A DNA stretch of 64,000 bases from Bradyrhizobium amphicarpaeae. Its GTDB lineage: Bacteria; Pseudomonadota; Alphaproteobacteria; Rhizobiales; Xanthobacteraceae. Below are positions 31,915 through 40,734 of the stretch, in pieces. Position 1 is the stretch's first letter. The number at the start of each line of letters is the position of its first letter. A model generated the notes under the pieces. The model did not search any database and was not told the DNA's origin. It saw only the letters and a list, made by a program, of their open reading frames with translations. The position numbers and the translations under genes are program-made. Location of the stretch: the NCBI RefSeq assembly GCF_002266435.3, contig NZ_CP029426.2, positions 2,448,001 through 2,512,000 on the forward strand, written 5' to 3'.

Positions 31915-34900
31915 ATGGATCGTCTCGTCGCCCTTGCCGTCAACCGGCGCTTCCTGATGGTCGGGATGTTCGTCGCCGTGTTCATCGGCGGCCTGATCGC
32001 GTTCAATCAGCTCAACATCGAAGCCTATCCCGACCCGACCCCGCCGATGGTCGACATCGTGACGCAGTCACCGGGACTGTCGGCGGAGGAGATCGAGCGC
32101 TACATCACGATCCCGATCGAGACCCAGGTCGCAGGTCTGAAGAACATCACGACCATCCGCACCATCTCGCTGTACGGTCTCTCCGACGTCAAGATTCAGT
32201 TCTCGTTCGCCTACACCTATGACGAGGCGTTGCAGCAGGTTTTGAACCGCCTGGCGCAGCTCGCGCCGCTCCCCGGCAACGTGCAGCCGCAGATCTCGCC
32301 GCTCAGCCCGATTGGCGAAATCTTCCGCTACCGTCTCGTGGGTCCGCCAAACTACAGCGTGCTCGATCTCAAGACCATCCAGGACTGGATCCTGCAGCGC
32401 CGCTTCCGCGCCGTGCCGGGAGTCATCGACGTCACCGGCTGGGGCGGCAAGAGCAAGACCTACGAGCTCCAGGTCGACTTCAACAAGCTGGTCGCCAACG
32501 GCCTGACGCTGCCGCAATTGCTCCAGGCGGTCGGCAATTCCAACGTCAATGTCGGCGGCAATACCGTCAATATCGGCCAGCAATCGGCCGTCGTGCGCGG
32601 CGTCGGCCTGATCCGGTCGATCGACGATCTCGCCAATACCATGGTGGCGCAGACCGGCGGCAATCCGGTGCTGGTCAAGGACGTCGCCACCGTCACCGTC
32701 GGCCAGAAGCCTCGTCTCGGCATTGCCGGCCTCGACGAGTCCGACGACATCGTGCAGGGCATCGTGCTGATGCGCCGCGGCGAGCAGAGCTCGCCGACCA
32801 TCAAGCGTGTCCACCAGCTCGTTCAGACCATCAACAATTCCAGCATCCTGCCGCCCGGCGTGCGCATCGAGCGCATCTACGATCGCGGCGACCTGATCGA
32901 ACTCACCACCCACACGGTGCTGCACAACATGGTGGTCGGCATTCTGCTGATCGTGCTGTTGCAGTGGATCTTCCTCGGTGATTTGCGCAGCGCGCTGATC
33001 GTCGGCGCCACCATTCCGTTCGCGTTGTTCTTTGCCGTCATCATTCTGGTGTTGCGCGGGGAATCGGCCAATCTGCTGTCGGTCGGTGCGATCGATTTCG
33101 GCCTGATCGTCGATGCCACTGTCATCATGGTGGAGGCGATCTTCCGCCGGCTGACCCAGACGACGCCGATGTCCGAGACCGAGCATATGTCCCATGAGAC
33201 GCTGTTCGGCATGAAGAGCCACGCCATCCTCAGTGCGGCCGCCGACGTCTCGCGCTCGATCTTCTTCGCCGCGGCGATCATCATCGCGGCCTTCCTGCCG
33301 CTGTTCACGCTGTCGGGCGTCGAGGGCAACATCTTCGGGCCGATGGCCCGCACCTATGCCTATGCGCTGGCCGGCGGGCTCCTTGCGACCTTCACCGTCA
33401 CGCCGGCACTGTCCGCGATCATCCTGCCCGCGCATGTCGAGGAAACCGAGACCAGGGTGATGCGGATCCTGCACCGGTTGTACTCGCCGTTGCTGCAATG
33501 GGCGGTCGCCAACCGCAACATCGTGCTCGGGGGTGCGGTCGGTCTCGTGCTGATGACGGTGGCGCTGAGCCGGCTGCTCGGCCTCGAATTCCTGCCGAAG
33601 CTGGAAGAGGGCAATCTCTGGATTCGCGCCACGCTGCCGCCGACCATCTCGCTCCAGGAAGGCAACAGCTACGTCAACGAGATGCGCAAGGTGATCCGAG
33701 CCCGGCCCGAGGTCGAGTCGGTGGTGTCGCAGCACGGCCGTCCCGACGACGGCACCGACGCCGCCGGCTTTTTCAACGCCGAGTTCTTCGCGCCGCTCAA
33801 GCCGATCAGCCAATGGCCGGGTACCCGCGACAAGGAAGAGCTGACCGCGCAACTGCTCAAGCAGCTCGATGATCGCTTTCCCGGCGTCGAGTTCAACTTC
33901 TCGCAATATCTCCAGGACAACGTCTCCGAAGCCGTCTCCGGCGTGAAGGGCGAGAACTCGATCAAGTTGTTCGGCAGCGACCTTCAGGCGCTTACCGACA
34001 CCGCCAACAAGATCAAGTCGGTGCTGGCCACGGTGCAGGGCGTCACCGACCTTGCTGTGTTCACCTCGCTTGGGCAGCCGACCGTCCAGATCGACATCGA
34101 CCGCGCCAAGGCTGCGCGCTACGGCCTTGCGCCGGGCGACATCAACGCCACCATCAAGGTCGCGATCGGCGGCGACACGGCGGGCGATCTCTACGAGCCA
34201 GGCTCCGATCGTCACTTCCCGATCATCGTCCGCCTCGCGCCGGAGTACCGCCGCAGTGCCGAGGCGATCCAGAATCTGCGCATCGGCGCGCCCGGGCCGA
34301 ACGGCACCGTCACGCAGATTCCGCTGAGCGAGGTCGCCACCATCAGCCTCGTCTCGGGCGCGGCCTACATCTATCGCGAGCAGCAGGAACGCTATCTGCC
34401 GATCAAGTTCTCGGTGCGCGAGCGCGACCTCGGCAGCGCCATCAGCGAGGCCCAGCAGAAGATCGCCGAACAGGTGCAGCTGCCGCCGGGCTCACGCATG
34501 GAATGGGTCGGCGAGTTCGGCAATCTCCAGGACGCGATCCGGCGGCTGTCGATCGTGGTACCCATCTCGCTGGCGCTGATCGGCGTGCTGCTCTGGTTCA
34601 ATTTCGGCTCGATGACCGATACGCTGCTCGCGATGAGCGTGATCCCGATGGCGATCTTCGGCGGCGTGCTAGGGCTGTTGATATCAGGCACGGCATTCAG
34701 CGTTTCCGCGGCGATCGGGTTCATCGCGCTGTTCGGCATCGCCGTGATGGACGGCATCATCATCCTGTCGCAGTACAATCAGCTGATCGAAGAGGGCATG
34801 GACCGCATGAGCGCCGTAGTGCGGACCGGCGAGCTTCAACTCCGGCCGGTGCTGATGACCTGCGTCGTCGCCGGCGTCGGGCTGCTGCCGGCGGCGCTGT

Positions 34901-35031
34901 CCGAGGGTATCGGCTCGCAGGTGCAGAAGCCGCTCGCGGTCGTCGTCGTCACCGGCATGATGCTGGCGCCGATCGTGATCCTGGTGACCTTGCCGGTCCT
35001 GATCTCGTTCTTCTCGCGCCGCGCGCGCTGA
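31915..35031 (+). CDS. Heavy-metal-type RND efflux pump (CzcA/CusA family)
   Basis: The 1038-residue inner-membrane pump has the RND layout: helix 1 (about 12-30), periplasmic porter domain, helices 2-6 (about 335-500), second periplasmic domain, and helices 8-12. Helix 4 carries DFGLIVDATVIMVEA. Asp394, Asp400 and Glu407 stand at the same spacing as Asp402, Asp408 and Glu415 of the zinc/cobalt pump CzcA, so the proton relay of the HME branch is kept. CzcA has DG where this protein has DA. It should export a metal or a related substrate together with its adaptor; the metal cannot be named. No outer-membrane partner adjoins it. Confidence 0.9.
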   Translation: MDRLVALAVNRRFLMVGMFVAVFIGGLIAFNQLNIEAYPDPTPPMVDIVTQSPGLSAEEIERYITIPIETQVAGLKNITTIRTISLYGLSDVKIQFSFAYTYDEALQQVLNRLAQLAPLPGNVQPQISPLSPIGEIFRYRLVGPPNYSVLDLKTIQDWILQRRFRAVPGVIDVTGWGGKSKTYELQVDFNKLVANGLTLPQLLQAVGNSNVNVGGNTVNIGQQSAVVRGVGLIRSIDDLANTMVAQTGGNPVLVKDVATVTVGQKPRLGIAGLDESDDIVQGIVLMRRGEQSSPTIKRVHQLVQTINNSSILPPGVRIERIYDRGDLIELTTHTVLHNMVVGILLIVLLQWIFLGDLRSALIVGATIPFALFFAVIILVLRGESANLLSVGAIDFGLIVDATVIMVEAIFRRLTQTTPMSETEHMSHETLFGMKSHAILSAAADVSRSIFFAAAIIIAAFLPLFTLSGVEGNIFGPMARTYAYALAGGLLATFTVTPALSAIILPAHVEETETRVMRILHRLYSPLLQWAVANRNIVLGGAVGLVLMTVALSRLLGLEFLPKLEEGNLWIRATLPPTISLQEGNSYVNEMRKVIRARPEVESVVSQHGRPDDGTDAAGFFNAEFFAPLKPISQWPGTRDKEELTAQLLKQLDDRFPGVEFNFSQYLQDNVSEAVSGVKGENSIKLFGSDLQALTDTANKIKSVLATVQGVTDLAVFTSLGQPTVQIDIDRAKAARYGLAPGDINATIKVAIGGDTAGDLYEPGSDRHFPIIVRLAPEYRRSAEAIQNLRIGAPGPNGTVTQIPLSEVATISLVSGAAYIYREQQERYLPIKFSVRERDLGSAISEAQQKIAEQVQLPPGSRMEWVGEFGNLQDAIRRLSIVVPISLALIGVLLWFNFGSMTDTLLAMSVIPMAIFGGVLGLLISGTAFSVSAAIGFIALFGIAVMDGIIILSQYNQLIEEGMDRMSAVVRTGELQLRPVLMTCVVAGVGLLPAALSEGIGSQVQKPLAVVVVTGMMLAPIVILVTLPVLISFFSRRAR

Positions 35032-35034
35032 CCG

Positions 35035-35997
35035 TCAAAATCCGTAGAGTCGTGCCGGGTTGTCGACCAGGATCTTCTTGCGCACACCGGCATCCGGTGC
35101 CCACACCGGAAGCTGGTTGAGCAGGCGGCCGTCGTCGATCTGGTAGAGCGGCGCGATGTCGGTGGGCTTGCGTCCCTCGACATGGCTGGAATCCGGATGC
35201 GGCCAGTCGGTGCCCCAGACGACGCGGTCCGCATTCGCCGCGATCAGGGCCCGTGCATAGGGCACCATGTCCTGGTAGTCGGGCGCGAGCTTCGACGAGC
35301 GATAGGCGCCGGAGATCTTCACATAGGCCTTGCCGGATTTGACGAGCGCGACCAGGTCGGCAAATCCCGGCTGCTCCAGCCCGAGCGAGGCCTCGAGCCC
35401 GCCGAAATGGTCGAACACGGCGGGCACGGGCGCGGCCAGCACGAGCTCCTTGATCGCGGAAATCATCGGCAGGGTCGTATAGAGCTGCACGTGCCAGCCG
35501 CGCGCCTTCATGCGCTCGACGGCGGCGGTGAAGCGGGCGCGGCCGACATCGGGATCGCTGATGCCGCCGGTCGCCAGATTGATGCGGATGCCGCGGAAGC
35601 CGTCCTGCTGCATCGTGTCGAGCTGCGCCTCGGTGGTCTTGTCGTCGATCACGGCCACTCCGCGCGCGGTCGCGCCGCGCGCCTTCATGCCGAACAGGGT
35701 GGAGGAATTGTCGGTGCCGTAGACGCTCGGGGTGACGATCACCACGCGCTCGATATGCAGGGCCTTGTGCAGGGCGGCCATTTCTTCCGGGCTCGCCGGC
35801 TCCGGCGTATAGACGCGCCCTGCGAAGAACGGAAACTTGTCGACGTCGCCATGGACGTGGGTGTGACAGTCGCAGGCGTGCGGCGGGACGTCGAAATCGA
35901 CCGGCGTTGCGGGCTGCGAGGCACGTGCGTGGGCTTTGTTGGTCATGGCTGCTCCGGCGGCAAGGGAGGCGAACAGGACGCCGCGTCGGCTGAGCAT
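35035..35997 (-). CDS. Amidohydrolase, 2-pyrone-4,6-dicarboxylate lactonase-like
   Basis: The 320-residue protein has an N-terminal export signal (SRRGVLFASLAAGAAM, Tat-like) and a TIM-barrel amidohydrolase domain. CDCHTHVHGD begins the metal site, and later GTDWPHPD supplies the last active-site Asp. These features match the LigI-like (PDC hydrolase) branch, which opens lactone rings. The substrate is not known. Only 3 bases separate its stop codon from that of the convergent RND gene. The next minus-strand gene starts more than 600 bases away. Confidence 0.86.
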   Translation of the reverse strand: MLSRRGVLFASLAAGAAMTNKAHARASQPATPVDFDVPPHACDCHTHVHGDVDKFPFFAGRVYTPEPASPEEMAALHKALHIERVVIVTPSVYGTDNSSTLFGMKARGATARGVAVIDDKTTEAQLDTMQQDGFRGIRINLATGGISDPDVGRARFTAAVERMKARGWHVQLYTTLPMISAIKELVLAAPVPAVFDHFGGLEASLGLEQPGFADLVALVKSGKAYVKISGAYRSSKLAPDYQDMVPYARALIAANADRVVWGTDWPHPDSSHVEGRKPTDIAPLYQIDDGRLLNQLPVWAPDAGVRKKILVDNPARLYGF

Positions 35998-36048
35998 GGT
36001 TTCTCTCCCTGCTTCGTTATTGAACGACGATGCCGAGACACTATCACA

Positions 36049-36606
36049 TCAGCCTGGCAACCGCCTCACTTCGCTGCATAGCTGCTCGACGAGGTCCGCA
36101 AGCGGGCGTGAGCCGTCGACGCGCAACGTCGGGCAGGGCAGGCCCGCGAGCCAGGCTTCCTGCTTTGCGAGGCTGCGGCCGTCGCGGTCACCGGCTTCGT
36201 AATGCGACGCCCATTCGACGAAGGCTTCAGTCTCCGCATGACGCCAGCCGCCGGGCGCAACGGCGTCAGCACCGAAATGCGCGGCCTCGCGGGCCCGCAA
36301 GCGCTCCAATCGCAGCTCGCGCGGCGTCACCACGAAAACGACGAGGTCGAAATAAGCGACGAGTTCGTCGCCCCAGCCGGTGGCGGTTCCGCTCAGCACC
36401 CAATCGGGACGCGGCAGAAACATCTCGCGCATCAGGCGCAGGCGATCTGCGGCAGGTCGCGTCGTCTGGTAGGGCGGCACGGTCGGCAGCCAGAAGTAGT
36501 CGTCGGTGTCGTGATGAGGCAGCGCAAGGCGGCCGGCCAGCGCGCGCCCCAGCGTCGTCACGCCGCAGCCGGAAGCGCCCGTCAGATGGATGCGGCGGCT
36601 TTTCAT
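36049..36606 (-). CDS. P-loop kinase-like NTPase (adenylate-kinase fold)
   Basis: The 185-residue protein begins with a Walker A (GASGCGVTTLG) and shows the adenylate-kinase-like layout: a DTDDYFW acidic motif after the second strand, and a second strand end VLSGTATGW. The function is not known; related short P-loop proteins are annotated as AAA family or adenylate kinase. I chose ATG 36606, at which the strand before Walker A begins; the frame is open to 36621. The gene lies 26 bases after the tolC-like stop codon on the same strand. Confidence 0.8.
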   Translation of the reverse strand: MKSRRIHLTGASGCGVTTLGRALAGRLALPHHDTDDYFWLPTVPPYQTTRPAADRLRLMREMFLPRPDWVLSGTATGWGDELVAYFDLVVFVVTPRELRLERLRAREAAHFGADAVAPGGWRHAETEAFVEWASHYEAGDRDGRSLAKQEAWLAGLPCPTLRVDGSRPLADLVEQLCSEVRRLPG

Positions 36607-36631
36607 CGGCAACCCGCCCAACGATTTGAAG

Positions 36632-38062
36632 CTACTGCCCCGACGGCGTGCGCAGCCCGTGCCAGGCGTCGCGGACCTGGTGGTAGTGCACCTCGGGCAG
36701 ATAGTCCGGCGTGTTCAGGCTGAGCGTCTTGACGTCGAGATGGCCGACTGCGCTGAGCAGCGTGTAGGAGGCGATGACGCGGTCGCGGTTGGCGCCGATC
36801 AGGCGGGCCTTGGCCTGGATCAGATCGGCCTGCGAGTTCAAGACATCGACAGTGGTGCGTTGTCCACCGGCGGCCTCGCGCTGCACGCCCTGGAGCGCGA
36901 CGGTCGCGGCCTTCACTTCGGATTCCGAGGCCGACACGGTGATTTTGGCGCCTTCATTGGCGACCCAGGCGCTCACGGCCGCCGTGCGCGCCTGGTTGCG
37001 GACCTGGTCGAGCACGAGCCGGCTCTGCGCCGTGATCTCCTTGGCCTGCCGGGTCTGCGCGGCGGCCTGGCCGCCGTCGTAGATCGGCGCGGTGATATTG
37101 GCGACGATCGAGGCTTGGTCCTCGGCGAAGGTGCCAAGCGTCGGATCGTTATTGCGGCTCTTGCTGGCGCTGCCCTGGATGGTGGCGCTCGGCAGCAGGG
37201 TGCCTTCGGCGATACGGATGTTGGTGGAGGCGACATCGACGTCGAAGCTGGCAGCCATCACCGCCGGATGCTGGCGGATTGCCATCGTCATCGCGTCGTC
37301 GCGGCTCTTCGGCAGATAGCGGTCGACCGCCTCGGCGGGCCGTAGCTGCGACGGCGCATTGCCGATCACCTGCGCATAGGTCGCCTGGCTGATGGCAAGC
37401 GCGACTTCGGCGGCGTTGAGATCGGCAAGGCCGCGGTTGAGGCGCGCTTCGGCCTGCGCGCTGTCGGTCGGCGTGACATCGCCGGCGTTGAGGCGGCGCT
37501 GGGTGACCGAGAGCGTCTCGCGCAGGAAGGCGACGTTGGAACGCTGCGCCTCGACCAGCGACTGGTTGGCGAGCACGTTGGTGTAGGCGGTAACCGCGTC
37601 GAGCAGCACGCCCTGGCCGACATTGCGCAGCGCCTCGCGGCCCGACTGTACCTGGAGCTCGGCTGCCCGCACGTTGTTGGCGGTGCGGAAGCCGTTGAAC
37701 AGGGTCTGCGTCACGGTGACGCCGATGATCCACGGCTTCAGATTGCCGGTCTGGATGGTGTTGTCGGGCAGCAGATTGCGCACCGATTGCAGGCCGGCGC
37801 TGAGGCTCGCCACGATCTGCGGCCGGTAACCAGCGAGGGCCTGCGGCACGTTCTCGTCCGTGGCGCGTTGTCGCGCACGTTCGGCATTGAGCTGTGGATT
37901 GGTCTGGTAGGCCTTGGCGAGCGCTTCCGGCAGGGCTTCGGCCGAGGCGGCGGAGGGCAGGGCGCAGCACAGAACCAGCGCGGTCCACGTCGCAAGCGCA
38001 GGACCCACGCCTGATCGATGCCGCGTCATCTCGCGACCAGCTCTGGCGGTACGCCCAATCAT
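36632..38062 (-). CDS. tolC: TolC-family outer membrane channel protein
   Basis: The 476-residue protein has a signal peptide (hydrophobic stretch ending CCALPSAASAEA) and the TolC repeat pattern. Each half holds an amphipathic beta segment (VTVTQTLFNGFRT and ANITAPIYDGGQAA) within long alpha-helical coiled regions. This is the outer-membrane partner of type I secretion or RND systems. It may serve the RND pump 1.6 kb away, which lacks a channel, but the strand and intervening genes do not prove it. Translation might start at the Met at 38029, which would shorten the leader by 11 residues. Confidence 0.9.
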   Translation of the reverse strand: MIGRTARAGREMTRHRSGVGPALATWTALVLCCALPSAASAEALPEALAKAYQTNPQLNAERARQRATDENVPQALAGYRPQIVASLSAGLQSVRNLLPDNTIQTGNLKPWIIGVTVTQTLFNGFRTANNVRAAELQVQSGREALRNVGQGVLLDAVTAYTNVLANQSLVEAQRSNVAFLRETLSVTQRRLNAGDVTPTDSAQAEARLNRGLADLNAAEVALAISQATYAQVIGNAPSQLRPAEAVDRYLPKSRDDAMTMAIRQHPAVMAASFDVDVASTNIRIAEGTLLPSATIQGSASKSRNNDPTLGTFAEDQASIVANITAPIYDGGQAAAQTRQAKEITAQSRLVLDQVRNQARTAAVSAWVANEGAKITVSASESEVKAATVALQGVQREAAGGQRTTVDVLNSQADLIQAKARLIGANRDRVIASYTLLSAVGHLDVKTLSLNTPDYLPEVHYHQVRDAWHGLRTPSGQ

Positions 38063-38249
38063 GTAATCTCGCTTAACCCGGCTGTCCGCCCCCGCCGACG
38101 GTGGCCTCTTAACTGTTTAACCAGCCGAGGTCCCGCAGGCAAACTGCCGCGGGGAAAACCCCCATGAAATCCGTGCTTGTTGCAGCTTCGTCACAGGGAT
38201 TCTGCGGGAACGCGGTGCAGCCTTACACCAGCCTGACCGTGCGCCGGGA

Positions 38250-39029
38250 TTACCTGTTCTTGTTCACCGGCTTGCGCTTCTCGATGAACGCCGCCATGCC
38301 CTCGGAGCGGTCTTCCAGCGCGAAGGTCGAGTGGAACAGGTTGCGCTCGACGCTCATGCCCTCACTGAGCGTAGTCTCGAAGGCGCGGTTCACCGCTTCC
38401 TTGGCCATCGCGGTCGCGGGGCGCGACATTGCGGCGATCTTCTCGGCCGCCGCCATCGCCTCGTCCATCAGCTTGTCGGCTGGCACGATGCGGCTGACGA
38501 GGCCGCTTCGCTCGGCTTCCGCCGCATCCATCATGCGCCCGGTGAGGCACAGGTCCATCGCCTTGGACTTGCCGATCGCGCGCGTCAGGCGCTGGGTACC
38601 GCCGATGCCGGGAATGGTGCCGAGCGTGATCTCGGGCTGGCCGAACTTGGCGGTGTCGGCGGCGATGATGAAATCGCACATCATGGCGAGCTCGCAGCCG
38701 CCGCCGAGCGCATAGCCGGAAACCGCCGCGATAGTCGGCTTGCGGCAACGCGCGAGGCGGTCGCCGCCGATTGCGGCAAAGTCCTCGGAGAACATGTCGA
38801 TGAAGCCCTTCGGCTGCATCTCCTTGATGTCGGCGCCGGCGGCAAAGGCCTTCTCGCTGCCGGTCACGACGATGCAGCCGATGGCCTCATCGGCCTCGAG
38901 GTCGTCGACGGCAGCTGCGATCTCGCGGAAGACGCCGAAGGAGAGCGCGTTGAGCAGCTTCGGCCGGTTCAGCTTGATGATGCCGACCGCGCCTTTGCTT
39001 TCGACGATGATGTGTTCGAACGTGCTCAT
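38250..39029 (-). CDS. Enoyl-CoA hydratase
   Basis: The 259-residue crotonase-fold protein has both catalytic glutamates, Glu113 in [11 protein letters not shown] and Glu133 in [10 protein letters not shown], at the 20-residue spacing of classic hydratases. The oxyanion hole segment [11 protein letters not shown] is present. It should hydrate trans-2-enoyl-CoA in beta-oxidation or a related degradation route. The sequence resembles short FadB/PaaF-like enzymes. It is monocistronic here, with no other fatty-acid gene nearby. A short GC-rich gap of about 190 bases separates it from tolC. Confidence 0.93.
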   Translation of the reverse strand: MSTFEHIIVESKGAVGIIKLNRPKLLNALSFGVFREIAAAVDDLEADEAIGCIVVTGSEKAFAAGADIKEMQPKGFIDMFSEDFAAIGGDRLARCRKPTIAAVSGYALGGGCELAMMCDFIIAADTAKFGQPEITLGTIPGIGGTQRLTRAIGKSKAMDLCLTGRMMDAAEAERSGLVSRIVPADKLMDEAMAAAEKIAAMSRPATAMAKEAVNRAFETTLSEGMSVERNLFHSTFALEDRSEGMAAFIEKRKPVNKNR

Positions 39030-39162
39030 GCTCCACCCACGCTTTTGATCCGGCGGGCAATGTGCCCGCTGGCGCGATGGGCTTCAAGGGGCTAAGGGCC
39101 GCCGGAACATGCAGCGGGCTGCGCGTTCCGGTGGCGGTCTCTCTAGCCGGGCAGTCAGGCCA

Positions 39163-39200
39163 GGAATTCAGCCTAAGAATTCAGCCTGGGAATTCAGGCC
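39163..39200. repeat. Short direct repeats of GAATTCAG(G)CC
   Basis: Three near-identical copies of GAATTCAGCC occur at 39163, 39177 and 39190, in the small gap between the Ala-rich gene and the hydratase gene. The period is 13-14 bases. Their role is unknown; slippage or a regulator site are possible. Confidence 0.6.
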
Positions 39201-39205
39201 AGCGA

Positions 39206-39895
39206 TCACGCCATGAACATGCGCGCGGCGGACGCCAGCGTCAGCAGCGTGCCGACGCCGATGAAGATCTTGCCGATCAGGGAGCTCTGGTCCCAGGCCG
39301 AGCTCTGCTGGCTGCTCGCCATCACCGGCGCCGGCCGGGGCTGCGCCTCGGTTGCGGCAATCACCGCCTTCTGCGCCGGCGGGCTGTCCTGTTGCGCGGC
39401 ACGGTCGATGTCGTTGAGCTGATCGGGGGCGACGACCTGATTCTCGACGTTCTGGCTCTCGACATTCGCAGCGTTGGTATTATCGGCTGCTGCCTGGACA
39501 TTGCCGTTGGCGCGGTCCGTCATCGCGGAGGCCGCTGCCGCAGTCGGTGTATCGGCGGTGGCGAGCTGCGCATTGGCGTTGGCGATTGCCGGCGGCATCT
39601 GGCTCGAGGCCGCCGCGTCGGCGTCGGCCTTGCTGTCGGCTTTCGGCTCGTCCTTTGCCGGAGCATCAGTCTTGTCAGCGGATTTCTGCGCCGTCTTGCT
39701 GCTGCCGTTGCGGCGTGACTCGTGGCGTCGGTGCTTGCTCGGCCTGGCCGCATCGGCCTGCTTGCCCGCGCTGTCCGATTTACTTGCGGCTGAGGCTGGT
39801 GCCGCCTGTGCAAGGCTTCCCTGTGCAAGGCTGCTGAACAGTAACAAAAGCCCGGCCAGAACAATCAGGGCCGCGCGCCCGCTGGCTTTCATCAT
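39206..39895 (-). CDS. Secreted Ala/Ser-rich protein with C-terminal membrane helix
   Basis: The 229-residue protein has a signal peptide (residues about 1-30) and a long low-complexity region rich in Ala, Lys, Asp and Gln (about 35-200). A C-terminal hydrophobic helix follows (GKIFIGVGTLLTLASAARMFM). The region HRRHESRR is strongly basic. I recognise no family. The architecture suggests an envelope-spanning or anchored protein, possibly a spacer, but this is inference. It is followed on the same strand by the hydratase gene at about 175 bases. Confidence 0.7.
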   Translation of the reverse strand: MMKASGRAALIVLAGLLLLFSSLAQGSLAQAAPASAASKSDSAGKQADAARPSKHRRHESRRNGSSKTAQKSADKTDAPAKDEPKADSKADADAAASSQMPPAIANANAQLATADTPTAAAASAMTDRANGNVQAAADNTNAANVESQNVENQVVAPDQLNDIDRAAQQDSPPAQKAVIAATEAQPRPAPVMASSQQSSAWDQSSLIGKIFIGVGTLLTLASAARMFMA

Positions 39896-40141
39896 GGTGA
39901 TGATCTCCCCAATTCCGCCCGTCCCGGGAGCGAACAGAGACCCTGGGGCGTGACGACAGCGGGGCAGAAAATGGGAATCTTCGGGCTACACCGGGCAAAA
40001 CCGGGGCAAGTCGGCATCCATGGAGCCAGCCGCCGGGTGCGGGAGGCGCCAATCTCTGTTATGAGCCGTCGCAGACGTTGACGGACGGATCGGTCGCGAG
40101 GCCCGAGGTTGATCACGAATTCGTGATTTCGTCGGGCTGGC

Positions 40142-40168
40142 GTAACAAATTGAACGAACGGCCGAATT
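40142..40168 (+). promoter_or_regulatory. Candidate autoregulated promoter of ecfF (SigF-like)
   Basis: GTAACA (40142-40147) and CGAATT (40163-40168), 15 bases apart, resemble the GTAACC-N16-CGAAT pattern reported for Caulobacter SigF, an ECF relative controlled by an NrsF-type (DUF1109) anti-sigma factor. It lies just before the ecfF start codon and could permit autoregulation. Confidence 0.35.
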
Positions 40169-40186
40169 GCTTTGTGAGGGGCGCGC

Positions 40187-40732
40187 GTGCGCGGACGTGA
40201 GGACGAATGGACCGGCCTGATGCGGTCGGCCATGGCTGGCGATGATGCGGCGTATCATCGCCTGTTGAGGGCGGTCACGCCCGTGCTGCGCGCGGCCGCG
40301 AGGCGAGGCCTGGCGCGGGCAGGCCAGCCTCCCGATCAGGCAGAGGATATCGTGCAGGAGATTCTGTTGGCGGTGCATCTGAAGCGGCACACTTGGGACA
40401 GCGAAGCCCCCTTCGCGCCCTGGCTGTTTGCCATCGGCCGCAACAAGCTGATCGACGCGCTGCGCCGGCGCGGCAGACGCGTCTTCGTCAACATCGACGA
40501 TTTCGCCGAAACCCTGCCGGGCGAGGCGCCCGAGCAAACGGCCTCCGCGGGCGAGGTCGCAGCCCAGCTCAACACCCTGCCGCAGCGCCAGCGCGACGTG
40601 CTGCAGTCGATCGCGGTCGAGAGCGCCTCGATCAAGGACACGGCGACGAAGTTTTCGATGAGCGAGGGCGCGGTGCGGGTCGCACTCCATCGCGGACTTG
40701 CGGCGCTGACGACCAAACTGCGGAACCCCTAG
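40187..40732 (+). CDS. ecfF: ECF sigma factor EcfF
   Basis: The 181-residue protein has ECF sigma-2 (AEDIVQEILLAVHLK...PWLFAIGRNKLIDALRR) and sigma-4 (LPQRQRDVLQSIAVESASIKDTATKFSMSEGAVRVALHR) regions. It starts with GTG after GAGGGG. The following gene is a DUF1109/NrsF-type anti-sigma factor with the cysteine pair known from OsrA of Bradyrhizobium, where EcfF-OsrA responds to hydrogen peroxide and singlet oxygen. That pairing is the basis for the gene name. A SigF-like promoter motif precedes it. Confidence 0.9.
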   Translation: MRGREDEWTGLMRSAMAGDDAAYHRLLRAVTPVLRAAARRGLARAGQPPDQAEDIVQEILLAVHLKRHTWDSEAPFAPWLFAIGRNKLIDALRRRGRRVFVNIDDFAETLPGEAPEQTASAGEVAAQLNTLPQRQRDVLQSIAVESASIKDTATKFSMSEGAVRVALHRGLAALTTKLRNP

Positions 40733-40734
40733 TC

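Noticed and set aside
32068..34215. A 715-residue minus-strand frame over the RND pump gene
   Set aside because: Antisense shadow of the pump; composition is Asp/Gly/Arg-rich and lacks a family pattern.
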